From: Bacteroidales bacterium
GTDB taxonomy: Bacteria > Bacteroidota > Bacteroidia > Bacteroidales > ML635J-15
Reading direction: 5' to 3'
Length of the DNA: 64,000 nucleotides
Assembly (NCBI GenBank): GCA_017620015.1
Contig: JAFZRE010000032.1
Span: 1-64,000, forward strand
Numbering within the stretch: the first letter of the stretch is position 1; each line of letters opens with the position of its first letter. The translations under genes and the position numbers were made by a program. Of this stretch, positions 53,068 to 61,882 are shown in pieces. The notes beneath the pieces were generated by a model that was given only the letters and a program-made list of their open reading frames with translations, did no database searches and was not told where the DNA came from.

Positions 53068-54306
53068 ATGAACAGAATCATCATAATAGGCAACGGCTTT
53101 GATTTGGCGCACGGACTAAAAACAAGTTATGCGAATTTCATAGATTGGTATTGGGAGAAAAAAATACTTGAATTAAGAAATGAAAAAGGGGCAGTTTTAG
53201 ACGATGGTCTTACCAATTTTAAATTATTGAAGCATCATTCATGGAATGTTCTTTTTATTAATGATTTGGGGAATAGAATTATTTCCAAAGACAAATTGTT
53301 TGAAATTATCCATAATAATCCAGATTTTTTTGAACTAAAGTATCAATCTTTCTTTAATCAAATATACAAAGAATATGAAAAAAAAGGTTGGGTAGATATA
53401 GAAAACGAATATTATAATCTTCTGATATCAAGCAATGACCCCAAAAAATTGAATAATGAATTGGATATAGTAAAAGGAAAACTTATTGAATATCTAAAAG
53501 GAATACAGGATGGGGCAGAAACAATAGACGATTTAAAGCCTATAATAATTGAACCGATAAAAACTGAAGATATCGCTGTTGGTGCCTATGATACTTTTAT
53601 AAATATCATTAATAGCAGGCTAAAACATAATTTAAATGGATTGGTTGAAAGCTATAGGGATTTTTACAATTATTACAAAATCAACCATGTTTATCATTAT
53701 AACATTAAAAATATAAGCGATTTTAAGGAGAATATTAAGCAAATCAACAGTTTTGAAGATTTTGAAACATACAAATACTTCCCAGAAGAACTTTTGTTGC
53801 CAGATAGAATTATGCTACTGAATTTCAATTATACAGATATAGCAGACAAGTATTTCCCTGAGCCATTCAATAGATTCATTGTAAATCATATTCATGGTAA
53901 ATTAGATAATCCTAATGAGGTGATATTTGGATATGGAGACGAAGAAAGCGAATCTTTTAAGGAGTTGAAAGAACGCGACAATACAGAATACACAAGAAAT
54001 TTTAAAACAATAAAATATCTTGAAATGCCGAGTTATAAGAAACTGCTGGCATTTATGGAGTCTGCGCCGTATCAGATTTATATTATGGGACACTCGTGCG
54101 GAAAATCTGATGCTACATTGCTAAATACTATGTTTGAACACCCCAACTGTATTTCAATAAAGCCATTTTATCATCAAAAAGAAGATGGCTCTGATGATAA
54201 CTGGGATATTGTTCAGAACATTTACAGAAATTTCAAAGATTTGAAACTAATGCGTGATCGTGTTGTAAACAAAACCCAATGCGAACCAATGCCACAGGCG
54301 GAATGA
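53068..54306 (+). CDS. abiH: AbiH-family abortive infection protein
   Basis: 412 residues. The start MNRIIIIGNGFDLAHGLKTSYANFIDWY is the hallmark of AbiH, a G-x-G-F-D nucleotide-binding-like motif at the very N terminus. MLLNFNYTDIADKYF and VNHIHGKLDNPNEVIFGYGDE near residue 255-290, and YIMGHSCGKSD, complete the family pattern. AbiH was described as a lactococcal phage-abortive protein; the mechanism is not settled. AT-rich like the preceding operon, but separated from it by 118 bases containing a direct repeat, so probably a distinct module. The AlbA_2 gene follows after 37 bases. Confidence 0.9.
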   Translation: MNRIIIIGNGFDLAHGLKTSYANFIDWYWEKKILELRNEKGAVLDDGLTNFKLLKHHSWNVLFINDLGNRIISKDKLFEIIHNNPDFFELKYQSFFNQIYKEYEKKGWVDIENEYYNLLISSNDPKKLNNELDIVKGKLIEYLKGIQDGAETIDDLKPIIIEPIKTEDIAVGAYDTFINIINSRLKHNLNGLVESYRDFYNYYKINHVYHYNIKNISDFKENIKQINSFEDFETYKYFPEELLLPDRIMLLNFNYTDIADKYFPEPFNRFIVNHIHGKLDNPNEVIFGYGDEESESFKELKERDNTEYTRNFKTIKYLEMPSYKKLLAFMESAPYQIYIMGHSCGKSDATLLNTMFEHPNCISIKPFYHQKEDGSDDNWDIVQNIYRNFKDLKLMRDRVVNKTQCEPMPQAE

Positions 54307-54343
54307 AAAAAAGGATTATATTAGCGGAGGAAAATTAGAGAAT

Positions 54344-55678
54344 ATGGAAACACAGGCAATTGAATATAAGCAACAATGGGCAGATAAATACCTTACATAT
54401 ATAAGTGGCTTTGCCAATGCGCAGGGCGGTACGCTCTATATAGGAATAAATGATGCTGGAGAAGTGGTTGGCATCAACAATGCCAAATACCTTTTGGAAA
54501 ATCTTCCCAACAAGGCAATACAAGCTACAGGCGTTATTCCTGACATTGAGATTCTTAACCGCAACGGCAAAGAGTACATAGCCATTCATATAAAGCAGTC
54601 GGACCAGCCAATCTCGTGCAACGGCAAATATTATATGCGCAGTGGAAGCACCTTGCAGGAACTGGGAGGAACAGCACTACAACAATTCTTATTGGAAAAG
54701 TTAGGTTATGAGTGGGATGCTTCCGTTTGCAAACACGCCCAAATGGAAGATATTGACCCTTCGGCTGTTAATTATTTTGTGCATAATGCCGTTACTTCTG
54801 GAAGAATGCCCAATAGTGCATTGTCGGATAGCGTTGAAACAATATTGCATAATCTCAATCTGCTGACTAAAGATGGCTATCTCACCAATGCCGCAATATT
54901 ATTGTTTGGAAAAAATCCGCAAAGTTATTTCTTTACCGCTTATTTTCGTATTGGACGCTTTGGTATAGATGATACTGACCTTATTCATCAAGACGAAATT
55001 GATGGCAATTTAATTCAGATGGCCGACAAGGTTATGTGGAAACTGCGCACTAATTACCTTACAGCACCCATTCATTACGAAGGAATGCATCGTGTTGAAA
55101 AGCTCGAAATTCCAGAAGATGCATTACGAGAACTGGTTTACAATGCAATTGTTCATCGTGATTATCTGGGTACTAATACACAGATGAAAGTGTATAACGA
55201 TAGAATTTGGTTTTGGAATGCTGGTAAACTTCCAGATTGGTTCGATGTGAAAAAGGTTTCGTCAGAGCATCTTTCTAATCCACGCAATCATCTAATAGCT
55301 AATGTATTCTATCGCGCAGGTTTCATTGAGTCATGGGGCAGGGGCATAAGTAAAGTATGCAAGGCCTTTACGCAAGCCAACCTTTCTGCTCCTACATTCG
55401 AGAATTTCTGGAACGGTACACTTGTGCAAATGCAACGCAATCCGATTGACCAAGTAAATGACCAAGTAAAAATAGAGCAACTTTCTGAAAATGAGAAAAA
55501 AGTATTTTTCTTCATCAAAAATTCTGACCAAGTAAATGACCAACTAACTACAGGTTACATTGCTCATAAATTAGACTTGTCTTATTCCACAATTCAGCGA
55601 ATTCTTCGTGTGTTAAAAAAACACAATATGATTTATCGAGTTGGTAGCGATAAAAAAGGATTTTGGAGTATAAAATAA
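54344..55678 (+). CDS. AlbA_2 (Schlafen-like) ATP-binding protein
   Basis: 444 residues. The N-terminal AlbA_2 domain is EYKQQWADKYLTYISGFANAQGGTLYIGINDAGEVVGI. A HATPase-like middle domain is seen in LRELVYNAIVHRDYLGTNTQMKVYNDRIWFWNAGKLPD and NHLIANVFYRAGFIESWGRGISKV. After a DQVNDQV linker, a winged helix closes the protein (TGYIAHKLDLSYSTIQRILRVLKKHNMIYRVG). Such proteins are widespread in defence islands and are thought to be nucleic-acid-binding regulators or effectors. Base composition is closer to the host than that of abiH. It is followed directly by a separate winged-helix ORF of the same type. Confidence 0.85.
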   Translation: METQAIEYKQQWADKYLTYISGFANAQGGTLYIGINDAGEVVGINNAKYLLENLPNKAIQATGVIPDIEILNRNGKEYIAIHIKQSDQPISCNGKYYMRSGSTLQELGGTALQQFLLEKLGYEWDASVCKHAQMEDIDPSAVNYFVHNAVTSGRMPNSALSDSVETILHNLNLLTKDGYLTNAAILLFGKNPQSYFFTAYFRIGRFGIDDTDLIHQDEIDGNLIQMADKVMWKLRTNYLTAPIHYEGMHRVEKLEIPEDALRELVYNAIVHRDYLGTNTQMKVYNDRIWFWNAGKLPDWFDVKKVSSEHLSNPRNHLIANVFYRAGFIESWGRGISKVCKAFTQANLSAPTFENFWNGTLVQMQRNPIDQVNDQVKIEQLSENEKKVFFFIKNSDQVNDQLTTGYIAHKLDLSYSTIQRILRVLKKHNMIYRVGSDKKGFWSIK

Positions 55679-55701
55679 TACTGGGAAACGGAGACAATAA
55701 A

Positions 55702-56010
55702 ATGGCTGTAAGCAGAAATAGTATTAATTTAGCGGATGGAAAAAAGCGAGATGTTGAGCTGAGAAACCAAAATGTCGGTGATAATGTCGGCGTTGTGTCG
55801 GTGATGGAACTTACTGAAAGACAGAAGAAAATCCTAAGTTTAATAAAGGACAATCCATATATTTCTGCCACTCAAATGTCGGTGATGTTGTCGGTGATAA
55901 AACGAACAATAGAACGTGAACTTGCTGTGATGAAAAAGAATGGGATTATTTATAGGGAAGGAAATACAAGAACTGGTCGTTGGGTGATAAATCTCCCGTA
56001 TAAAAACTAG
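55702..56010 (+). CDS. Winged-helix fragment, like the C terminus of AlbA_2 proteins
   Basis: 102 residues from ATG 55702. A linker with NVGDNVGVV, then a winged helix: LTERQKKILSLIKDNPYISATQMSVMLSVIKRTIERELAVMKKNGIIYREG. This matches the C-terminal end of AlbA_2 proteins of the NVG-linker subtype, not the DQVNDQV subtype just upstream. It is probably the remnant of a second AlbA_2 gene that lost its front, although it could still be expressed as a small DNA-binding protein from the upstream transcript. Confidence 0.6.
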   Translation: MAVSRNSINLADGKKRDVELRNQNVGDNVGVVSVMELTERQKKILSLIKDNPYISATQMSVMLSVIKRTIERELAVMKKNGIIYREGNTRTGRWVINLPYKN

Positions 56011-56021
56011 GCAGTTGTAAA
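55995..56021. repeat. Direct repeat, copy 2, at the end of the winged-helix ORF
   Basis: Matches 52993-53019 with two differences; overlaps the last codons (PYKN stop). Marks the right edge of the accessory island. Confidence 0.7.
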
Positions 56022-56131
56022 TCTGTTAGACAAATTGGGCAATCGCCATCATCCCAACCTTTCAACACCACAATGTTGGCATAAAAGTTGAAAAGGATGC
56101 TTAGAGATGTGTGTTTTGTTTTGGAAAATGT

Positions 56132-56139
56132 TATTTTTG
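56132..56139 (+). promoter_or_regulatory. Promoter -7 box of the 56-58 kb pair
   Basis: TATTTTTG, 19 bases before the ATG at 56159. An imperfect hairpin (CTTTCAAC / GTTGAAAAG) lies just upstream, about 56060-56096. Confidence 0.4.
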
Positions 56140-56158
56140 CACCGTAAATTTCATTGCT

Positions 56159-57259
56159 ATGAAGAAGTCTTTTTTACTAATAGCGCTTATAATCAGTAGC
56201 ATGGCGTTGTTTTCGCAAAATGCTGAGGACGACGGATATGTGATTGGTTTTGCACCGTCAGATAGCGCATATATGGATTTTAAGGTTGAAAGAACCGAAT
56301 ATAGCGACTGGCACAAGATTGGAACAATCCTGAACGAACTTTACGGCTTGGAGCCTAGGGAATTGAGTGAGGCTACGGTTATCTGCGACAAGAAATTCAA
56401 GGTTTACGAAGGCTGGAAGAACGTTTCGGAAATCGACCTTGCCAATCCGCAGAGTACAATCGCTGGCGGAAAGGACAAGTATATCGTGCAGGTGAAGTAC
56501 CGCAAGGGCGGTAGCGAGGATTATGCTGACCAGTCGTCAACCACAACGGCTAACGTGATTATACTCAACGTCGAAACCGTAAAGGACGGCGTGGGAGAGA
56601 AGATGGTTTCGGTTTGCTATCCGTCGTCGAAGTACGAATACGAAGTCGCCGGCGACCTTTCGGCTGAACGTATGTTCAACCTGCCTATACACGAGTATCC
56701 TATTTTTGTGAATATTTACGGTATTCCGCGTGGCTTTGATGCTGCAAAAAACTTGCATCAGCTTGATGTTCATTGGGATGCACTTTATATGAACAAGGCT
56801 ATCTTCGAATATTTCCAGAAGAAGGGCGCTGCAATCACCCCGCAGGAATTGTCGATGATGTCGAAGGCAGCCTACAATGTCGGTCGTGGTTACTGCACCG
56901 TCGGAATGTATCATCGCGCATTGTACTATCTTGCTTTTGTTTCGCGTAATTCGGCTACCGAAAAGTATGCGGTGTCGTGCAACGTAAAACTCGCCGAATG
57001 CCTTGACAAACTGAACCTTGACAATTCGGATGTGTACGACAGGATTATCCTTGCTCATCAGACAAATCCAAAGATGGATGCCCGTGACCTTGATTGTGTT
57101 ATAAAGGCTTGCATCGCCCGTGGCGAAATTTATGCTGCACAGAAGAAGGTAGATAAGGCTAAGGAATGCTACCAGAAGGCAACTACGATTGACACGGCAA
57201 AGAGATACACCGCCAAGATTTCGGAGTGCATGGACAAGTTGAACAAAATGTCGAACTAA
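56159..57259 (+). CDS. Secreted protein of unknown function, TPR-like C terminus
   Basis: 366 residues from ATG 56159 (signal peptide MKKSFLLIALIISSMALFSQ). The middle is a beta-rich region (DKYIVQVKYRKGGSEDYADQSSTTTANVIILNVETV). From about residue 240, helical pairs such as KAAYNVGRGYCTVGMYHRALYYLAFV and IARGEIYAAQKKVDKAKECYQKATTID look like TPR repeats. I do not recognise the family. The next gene, 12 bases on, has the same plan (signal peptide, beta domain, TPR-like end), so the two are probably partners in the envelope. Confidence 0.7.
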   Translation: MKKSFLLIALIISSMALFSQNAEDDGYVIGFAPSDSAYMDFKVERTEYSDWHKIGTILNELYGLEPRELSEATVICDKKFKVYEGWKNVSEIDLANPQSTIAGGKDKYIVQVKYRKGGSEDYADQSSTTTANVIILNVETVKDGVGEKMVSVCYPSSKYEYEVAGDLSAERMFNLPIHEYPIFVNIYGIPRGFDAAKNLHQLDVHWDALYMNKAIFEYFQKKGAAITPQELSMMSKAAYNVGRGYCTVGMYHRALYYLAFVSRNSATEKYAVSCNVKLAECLDKLNLDNSDVYDRIILAHQTNPKMDARDLDCVIKACIARGEIYAAQKKVDKAKECYQKATTIDTAKRYTAKISECMDKLNKMSN

Positions 57260-57271
57260 AAAATGCTAACA

Positions 57272-58303
57272 ATGAAGAAGTTATATATAGTTTTCTGTTT
57301 TTCGTTGGTCTGCGCTTTTGCAAGTGCGCAGAAATATGATGCGGTTGACAAGTACTGGCTTCCGCAGGAATGTTCGTTCAATATGCAGGACGCTTCGTTG
57401 CGCTTTGCAGCCAATAGTTCGAAGAACGTTACCATGGGCGAGGTGCTCGACGTTTTGTTCAAGGGTAAGACTTTGGAAGTGAAAAAGATGTCGCTTCTCA
57501 GCCAGTCGAAAGTAACTACAATAGAGGTTGCCGACGACATTCGCAAGTTCGATCTGCTTTCGCCCGTTAAGATGGTGACTGGCGGAGATGTTCGTTTCGA
57601 TATTGCCGACTATATGATTGTTGTTGAAGGCACTGTTGGTGGAAAGTCGTTCGGCGACATTATTTTCTACGCTTGCAATGCTTCTGGAGCTGCTGGAAAG
57701 TCAATGTACAGGAATATAACTGTAATGTCGGATATGTTCGAAAAGGGCTACTCGACAAAGAATTTCCTTGTTGCCTACGACTATCAGGACAGGGCAGAGG
57801 CTGTGAAGAAATTCAACGAGATTTGCGCACCTATACTTGCTAAGCAGAACGAATCGACCGAGGGTTTCAGCGAGTCGGACTTTGCAATTCTCGAAAAACG
57901 CAATGCCAACTTGCTTTACAGCCAGGGTCAGAACTATACCGAGTTCGACCAGAACCGTGATGCCATCGCAGCTTTCGGCGGTGCTTACAGACGTTTGGTT
58001 TCCGAACTTAAGCAGAAAGGCTATAACGATGTGGAGAAGAAAAGATTCTCGATGCAGTTAGCTTCCGAAATTGCAAAGAACTACATAAAGATTGGAAAGC
58101 CAGATCAGGCATATCAGTATTTGTATCATGCTCATAATATGGGCCGCGAACTTAACGAGTACAAGTACGTTATCGACTATGTAAAGTCGCTCAGTCCTGT
58201 CGAAAAGGGTGTTTACGCTTCGAAGATGGCTGCCGAAATGAAGTCGAAGGGTTTGGACGTAAGCGATGCCAACACCTATAAGACTCTGAATGCAATAAAG
58301 TAA
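57272..58303 (+). CDS. Secreted protein of unknown function, partner of the preceding gene
   Basis: 343 residues from ATG 57272 (MKKLYIVFCFSLVCAFASAQ signal peptide; ATG 57263 adds three). A beta-rich N-terminal half includes GDIIFYACNASGAAGKSMYRNITVMSDMF. The C-terminal half is helical with TPR-like pairs (FGGAYRRLVSELKQKGYNDVEKK, LASEIAKNYIKIGKPDQAYQYLYHAHNMG). Family not recognised. Probably co-transcribed with and functionally linked to the gene upstream. Confidence 0.7.
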   Translation: MKKLYIVFCFSLVCAFASAQKYDAVDKYWLPQECSFNMQDASLRFAANSSKNVTMGEVLDVLFKGKTLEVKKMSLLSQSKVTTIEVADDIRKFDLLSPVKMVTGGDVRFDIADYMIVVEGTVGGKSFGDIIFYACNASGAAGKSMYRNITVMSDMFEKGYSTKNFLVAYDYQDRAEAVKKFNEICAPILAKQNESTEGFSESDFAILEKRNANLLYSQGQNYTEFDQNRDAIAAFGGAYRRLVSELKQKGYNDVEKKRFSMQLASEIAKNYIKIGKPDQAYQYLYHAHNMGRELNEYKYVIDYVKSLSPVEKGVYASKMAAEMKSKGLDVSDANTYKTLNAIK

Positions 58304-58331
58304 ATTGGATTTACGATTTTTTCTATTCACG

Positions 58332-58682
58332 GTCATGCTGAATTTATTTCAGCATCTGTTCCTATTATGATTCTTTTTCCCTTTCGGATCCTGAAACAAG
58401 TTCAGGATGACTATTCGGGATGACACCTTTGGTTTTCAGCATCCGTTAACGTTGTGTGCTCTCCATTGTCATGCTGAATTTATTTCAGCATCTGGATGAC
58501 TCTTTCGGTTTCAGCATCCGTTACTAAGATCCTGAAACAAGTTCAGGATGACCGAACGCTGAAACAAGTTCAGGATGACAAAATGGACTGCTGTTTGTCG
58601 TCTTGTATCTCTCCACGGTCATGCTGAATTGCTCCCTGAGCTTCGCTTGCTGAGCTTGTCGAAGTATCGAAGGGCAGCATCC
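58332..58682. repeat. Third palindrome cluster with a nested element
   Basis: Type A at 58332-58356 and 58468-58492; type B at 58387-58411, 58528-58552 and a truncated copy at about 58556-58579. At 58618-58682 a type A left arm (GTCATGCTGAATT) and right end (GCAGCATC) are separated by a different inverted repeat (CCCTGAGCTTCG ... CTGAGCTTGTCGAAG ... CGAAGGG). The remaining gene-free sequence to 58807 holds only the next promoter. Confidence 0.8.
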
Positions 58683-58751
58683 GTTACAAATGACAAACAG
58701 AACTTGTTTCTGCGCATATTGGCTGTTCATAATATTCCAAAATCACGATTG

Positions 58752-58779
58752 TTTGTTTGATAATAAAAACTTATCTTTG
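58752..58779 (+). promoter_or_regulatory. Promoter of the acyl-CoA synthetase gene
   Basis: TTTG at 58752-58755 and TATCTTTG at 58772-58779, 16 bases apart; 28 bases before the ATG. Confidence 0.5.
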
Positions 58780-58807
58780 CACGCATAAGAAAATAATTAA
58801 AAACAAA

Positions 58808-60880
58808 ATGATAAATAGTAAATTATTAAATCCTAAAAGTGTTGTAATCGTTGGTGGTTCCGACGATGTTCATAAGCCCGGCGGAAAGGTGCTAAAGAAT
58901 TTGCTTTCAAGTCCTTTCAAAGGTCAGGTATATGTTGTTAATCCCAAGATGGACGAGGTGCAGGGCATAAAGAGCTATCGCACTGTTGAAGACTTGCCAG
59001 AAGTTGATTGTGCTGTGCTTGCTATTGCAGCAAAGTTCTGCGCTCACGCTGTCGATGTTCTTGCAAACACCAAGAAGACCGGCGGTTTCATCATCCTGTC
59101 GGCTGGTTTCGGCGAGGAGAACGAAGAAGGCGCAAAGATTGAACGCCAGATTGTTGAATATATCAACAATGTAGGCGGCAGCCTGATTGGTCCTAACTGC
59201 ACAGGTTTCCTCAACAGCAACTACTGCGGTGCTTTCGATACTCCAATCCCACAGCTCGATCCTCATGGCGTTGATTTCATCACTGGTTCGGGTGCAACAG
59301 CAGTGTTCATTAAGGAATATGGTATTTCCAACGGTTTGAAATTCAATAGCGTATGGGCAGTTGGTAATTCGGCTCAGATTGGTATCGAGGATGTTCTCGA
59401 ACACCTTGACAATACCTTCGACCCGGTTAAGAGTTCGCGCGTGATAATGCTCTATATGGAAAAGATTGGCGATCCGCAGAAGATGCTCAAGCATTCGCGT
59501 TCGCTCATCAACAAGGGATGCCACATTGCTGCCATTAAGTCGGGTGGTTCTGCCGCAGGTAGCCGTGCCGCTTCGTCGCACACTGGCGCCTTGGCAACAA
59601 ACGATGCCGCTGTCGATGCTCTTTTCCGCAAGGCTGGTATAGTTCGTTGTAGCAACCGTCAGGAACTGACAACCGTTTGCGCTGTTTTCATGCATCCTGA
59701 AATTAAGGGTAATCGCTGCGCTGTTATCACCCACGCTGGCGGTCCTGCCGTAATGCTCACAGATGTTTTGTCGAATGGCGGAATGGAAGTTCCTCCTCTG
59801 AAGGATCATCCTGCTAGCGCACCTCTGCTTGCTAAGCTCTTCGGAGGTTCATCGGTTGGTAATCCTATCGACTTCCTGGCTACTGGTACTGCAGAGCAGC
59901 TGGGTTATATCATCGACACTGTTGAAAACGAATATGAAGACATTGATTTCTCGGTTGTCATTTTCGGTTCACCAGGATTGTTCAGCAACAGAGAGGTTTA
60001 CGACCTGCTTGGCGAAAAGATGAAGACCTGCAAGAAGCCTATCTTCCCAGTGTTGCCATCAATCATCAATGTAAAGGACGATATTGACGATTTCATTGCC
60101 AAGGGACACATTAACTTCCCGGAGGAATGTGTGCTTGGTAATGCTTTGTGCAAGATTTACCACACTCCGAAGCCACAGCCAGAAAATGTTGAGCTTCCGA
60201 AGATTGATGTCGCTCGCATCCGCAAGACCATCGACCGCGTACAGAACGGTTATATGGAGATCGCCGACTACAACGAGCTTCTCGATGCCGCAGGAATCAA
60301 CCGCAAGAAATCGGTAGAAGTTGACAAGAAGGAAGATGCTTTGGCATTTGCAAAGGAAGTAGGTTGCAGCAAGGATGTTCCTCTGGTAATGAAGGTTGTA
60401 GGTCCGTTGCATAAGTCAGATGTTGGCGGTGTTGTCCTTGGCGTTAAGGATATGGACACCGTAGCAAAGGAATTCGACCGTCTTATTAAGATTCAGGATA
60501 CCTACGCAGTTGAAATGTATCCGATGCTTGATGGTACCGATGTATATATAGGTGCTATCCGCGACCCGAAGTTCGGACATCAGGTATTCTTCGGACTTGG
60601 TGGTATCTTCATTGAGGTGCTGAAGGATGTACAGAGCGCACTCGCTCCAATCACCGCTGCCGAAGCAAAGGAAATGCTCACCAAGTTGCGCGGCTACAAG
60701 ATTTTGCAGGGTGTTCGCGGACAGGAACCTGTTAATATCGACATCTATGCCGACCAGGTTGCTCGCGTAAGCGCATTGGTGATGGCTGCTCCAGAAATTG
60801 CCGAGATGGACTTGAACCCGTTGCTTGGCAATCCGCGCAATGTCGTTGCTGTTGACGCTCGTATCAGAATTGAAAAGTAA
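58808..60880 (+). CDS. Acetate-CoA ligase (ADP-forming), alpha-beta fusion
   Basis: 690 residues from ATG 58808. The CoA-binding Rossmann domain (KSVVIVGGSDDVHKPGGKVLKNL, LIGPNCTGFLN) is followed by the succinyl-CoA-ligase-like alpha region. GSRAASSHTGALA contains the histidine phosphorylated in catalysis. The C-terminal 210 residues are an ATP-grasp beta domain (VPLVMKVVGPLHKSDVGGVVLGVKD, FFGLGGIFIEVLKDV, EMDLNPLLGNP). The enzyme makes ATP from ADP and phosphate while converting acetyl-CoA (or another acyl-CoA) to the free acid, a typical fermentative energy step. Single-chain fusion of both subunits is common in bacteria. Codon bias indicates high expression. A terminator follows. Confidence 0.92.
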   Translation: MINSKLLNPKSVVIVGGSDDVHKPGGKVLKNLLSSPFKGQVYVVNPKMDEVQGIKSYRTVEDLPEVDCAVLAIAAKFCAHAVDVLANTKKTGGFIILSAGFGEENEEGAKIERQIVEYINNVGGSLIGPNCTGFLNSNYCGAFDTPIPQLDPHGVDFITGSGATAVFIKEYGISNGLKFNSVWAVGNSAQIGIEDVLEHLDNTFDPVKSSRVIMLYMEKIGDPQKMLKHSRSLINKGCHIAAIKSGGSAAGSRAASSHTGALATNDAAVDALFRKAGIVRCSNRQELTTVCAVFMHPEIKGNRCAVITHAGGPAVMLTDVLSNGGMEVPPLKDHPASAPLLAKLFGGSSVGNPIDFLATGTAEQLGYIIDTVENEYEDIDFSVVIFGSPGLFSNREVYDLLGEKMKTCKKPIFPVLPSIINVKDDIDDFIAKGHINFPEECVLGNALCKIYHTPKPQPENVELPKIDVARIRKTIDRVQNGYMEIADYNELLDAAGINRKKSVEVDKKEDALAFAKEVGCSKDVPLVMKVVGPLHKSDVGGVVLGVKDMDTVAKEFDRLIKIQDTYAVEMYPMLDGTDVYIGAIRDPKFGHQVFFGLGGIFIEVLKDVQSALAPITAAEAKEMLTKLRGYKILQGVRGQEPVNIDIYADQVARVSALVMAAPEIAEMDLNPLLGNPRNVVAVDARIRIEK

Positions 60881-60898
60881 TATTTTCAAGGCATATAG

Positions 60899-60936
60899 GC
60901 ACAGGGACTTTCGTATGGAAGTTCTTGTGCTTTTTT
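60899..60936 (+). terminator. Intrinsic terminator after the acyl-CoA synthetase gene
   Basis: GCACAGGGACTT / AAGTTCTTGTGC stem (two G-T pairs) and six Ts. Confidence 0.85.
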
Positions 60937-60950
60937 GATAAAAATTGGAA

Positions 60951-60989
60951 GTCGCATTTTGCGACATCCAACTGGTCGCAAAATGCGAC
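60951..60989. promoter_or_regulatory. Alternative-structure double palindrome ahead of a membrane protein gene
   Basis: GTCGCATTTTGCGAC (60951-60965) and GTCGCAAAATGCGAC (60975-60989). Each is nearly self-complementary, and they are exact reverse complements of each other. The RNA can form either two small hairpins or one 15-bp hairpin. It ends 26 bases before the ATG at 61016. Confidence 0.65.
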
Positions 60990-61015
60990 CGGTTCAAAAA
61001 CGAAATTTTATTATA

Positions 61016-61717
61016 ATGAAAAAACAAGATTTCATATTTATCATCTGTGTGATTGTGGTGCTAACACCGTTTTTCATTCCGCAGACACACTTTCTCGAAT
61101 ATTTCAACCTGTGGACTGCCACACATCCGTTCATAATGAGCTTCTTCAAGTTCGCGATACTGGCGACGGTAGGTGAGATGCTCGGTTTGCGCATTTCCAA
61201 AGGCGTGTACAACCAGAAAGGTTTCGGCGTTCTGCCACGCGCAATTGTGTGGGGAATACTCGGTATGGGAATCTGCATGGCAATGATAATCTTCAAGTCG
61301 GGCGTACCGACATTCCTTGACATTGTCGGTGGATGCGAAAAAGGCACGATGGCTGGTCTGCTTGCTGGCGAATTGTCGTGGGGTAAGGTTGGCGTAGCTT
61401 TCGCTGTCAGTGTGGCGATGAACTCAATTTTCGCGCCGGTATTTATGACTTTGCACAAGATTACTGATACTCATATACTTAACAATGGAGGAACTCTCCG
61501 TGGTTTCTTCCGTCCCATAAAGATGGAGCAGATTATTGTCGGATTGAACTGGAAGGCGCAGTGGAACTTGGTTTTCAAGAAGTACATACCGTTGTTCTGG
61601 TTCCCGGCGCATACGATAACCTTCCTGCTTCCAGCCAACTTGCAGGTGCTTTTTGCAGCCTTGCTCGGCGTGGTATTGGGAGTTATGCTGTCGATTGCAA
61701 ATTTGAGAAAAGGGTAG
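61016..61717 (+). CDS. Multi-pass inner-membrane protein
   Basis: 233 residues from ATG 61016 (MKKQDFIFIICVIVVLTPFFIP). About five hydrophobic segments: IFIICVIVVLTPFFI, FFKFAILATVGEMLGL, AIVWGILGMGICMAMIIF, VGVAFAVSVAMNSIFAPVF, and WFPAHTITFLLPANLQVLFAALLGVVLGVMLSI. The last part faintly recalls the Mpv17/PMP22 family, but I would not assign that from pattern alone. It could be a small transporter or channel. It is preceded by a terminator and a switch-like double hairpin, so it has its own regulation. No partner gene follows on the same transcript. Confidence 0.65.
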   Translation: MKKQDFIFIICVIVVLTPFFIPQTHFLEYFNLWTATHPFIMSFFKFAILATVGEMLGLRISKGVYNQKGFGVLPRAIVWGILGMGICMAMIIFKSGVPTFLDIVGGCEKGTMAGLLAGELSWGKVGVAFAVSVAMNSIFAPVFMTLHKITDTHILNNGGTLRGFFRPIKMEQIIVGLNWKAQWNLVFKKYIPLFWFPAHTITFLLPANLQVLFAALLGVVLGVMLSIANLRKG

Positions 61718-61850
61718 AAGGCAAAACGAAGGTCGGGCTATCAGTCTTGCAGAAGACCAGTCGGACAGACAGTCAGACTGTTAGACTGCGAGCCTGTTAG
61801 CCTTTTAATCTTTTTTTCGCACTCTCGTTCCCCCGTATAAAATAAAATGC

Positions 61851-61858
61851 TACCTTTG
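61851..61858 (+). promoter_or_regulatory. Promoter -7 box of porP
   Basis: TACCTTTG, 24 bases before the ATG at 61883. The gap 61718-61882 also carries a CTGTTAGACTGCGAGCC copy (61778-61794) and a CCCCGTATAAAA motif (about 61831-61842) like that in the island's direct repeats. Confidence 0.45.
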
Positions 61859-61882
61859 TAGTTTATATTGGAAAGACCATTT

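Noticed and set aside
42056..56021. Prophage
   Set aside because: A Bro-N gene is present, but there is no integrase, terminase, capsid, tail or lysis gene.
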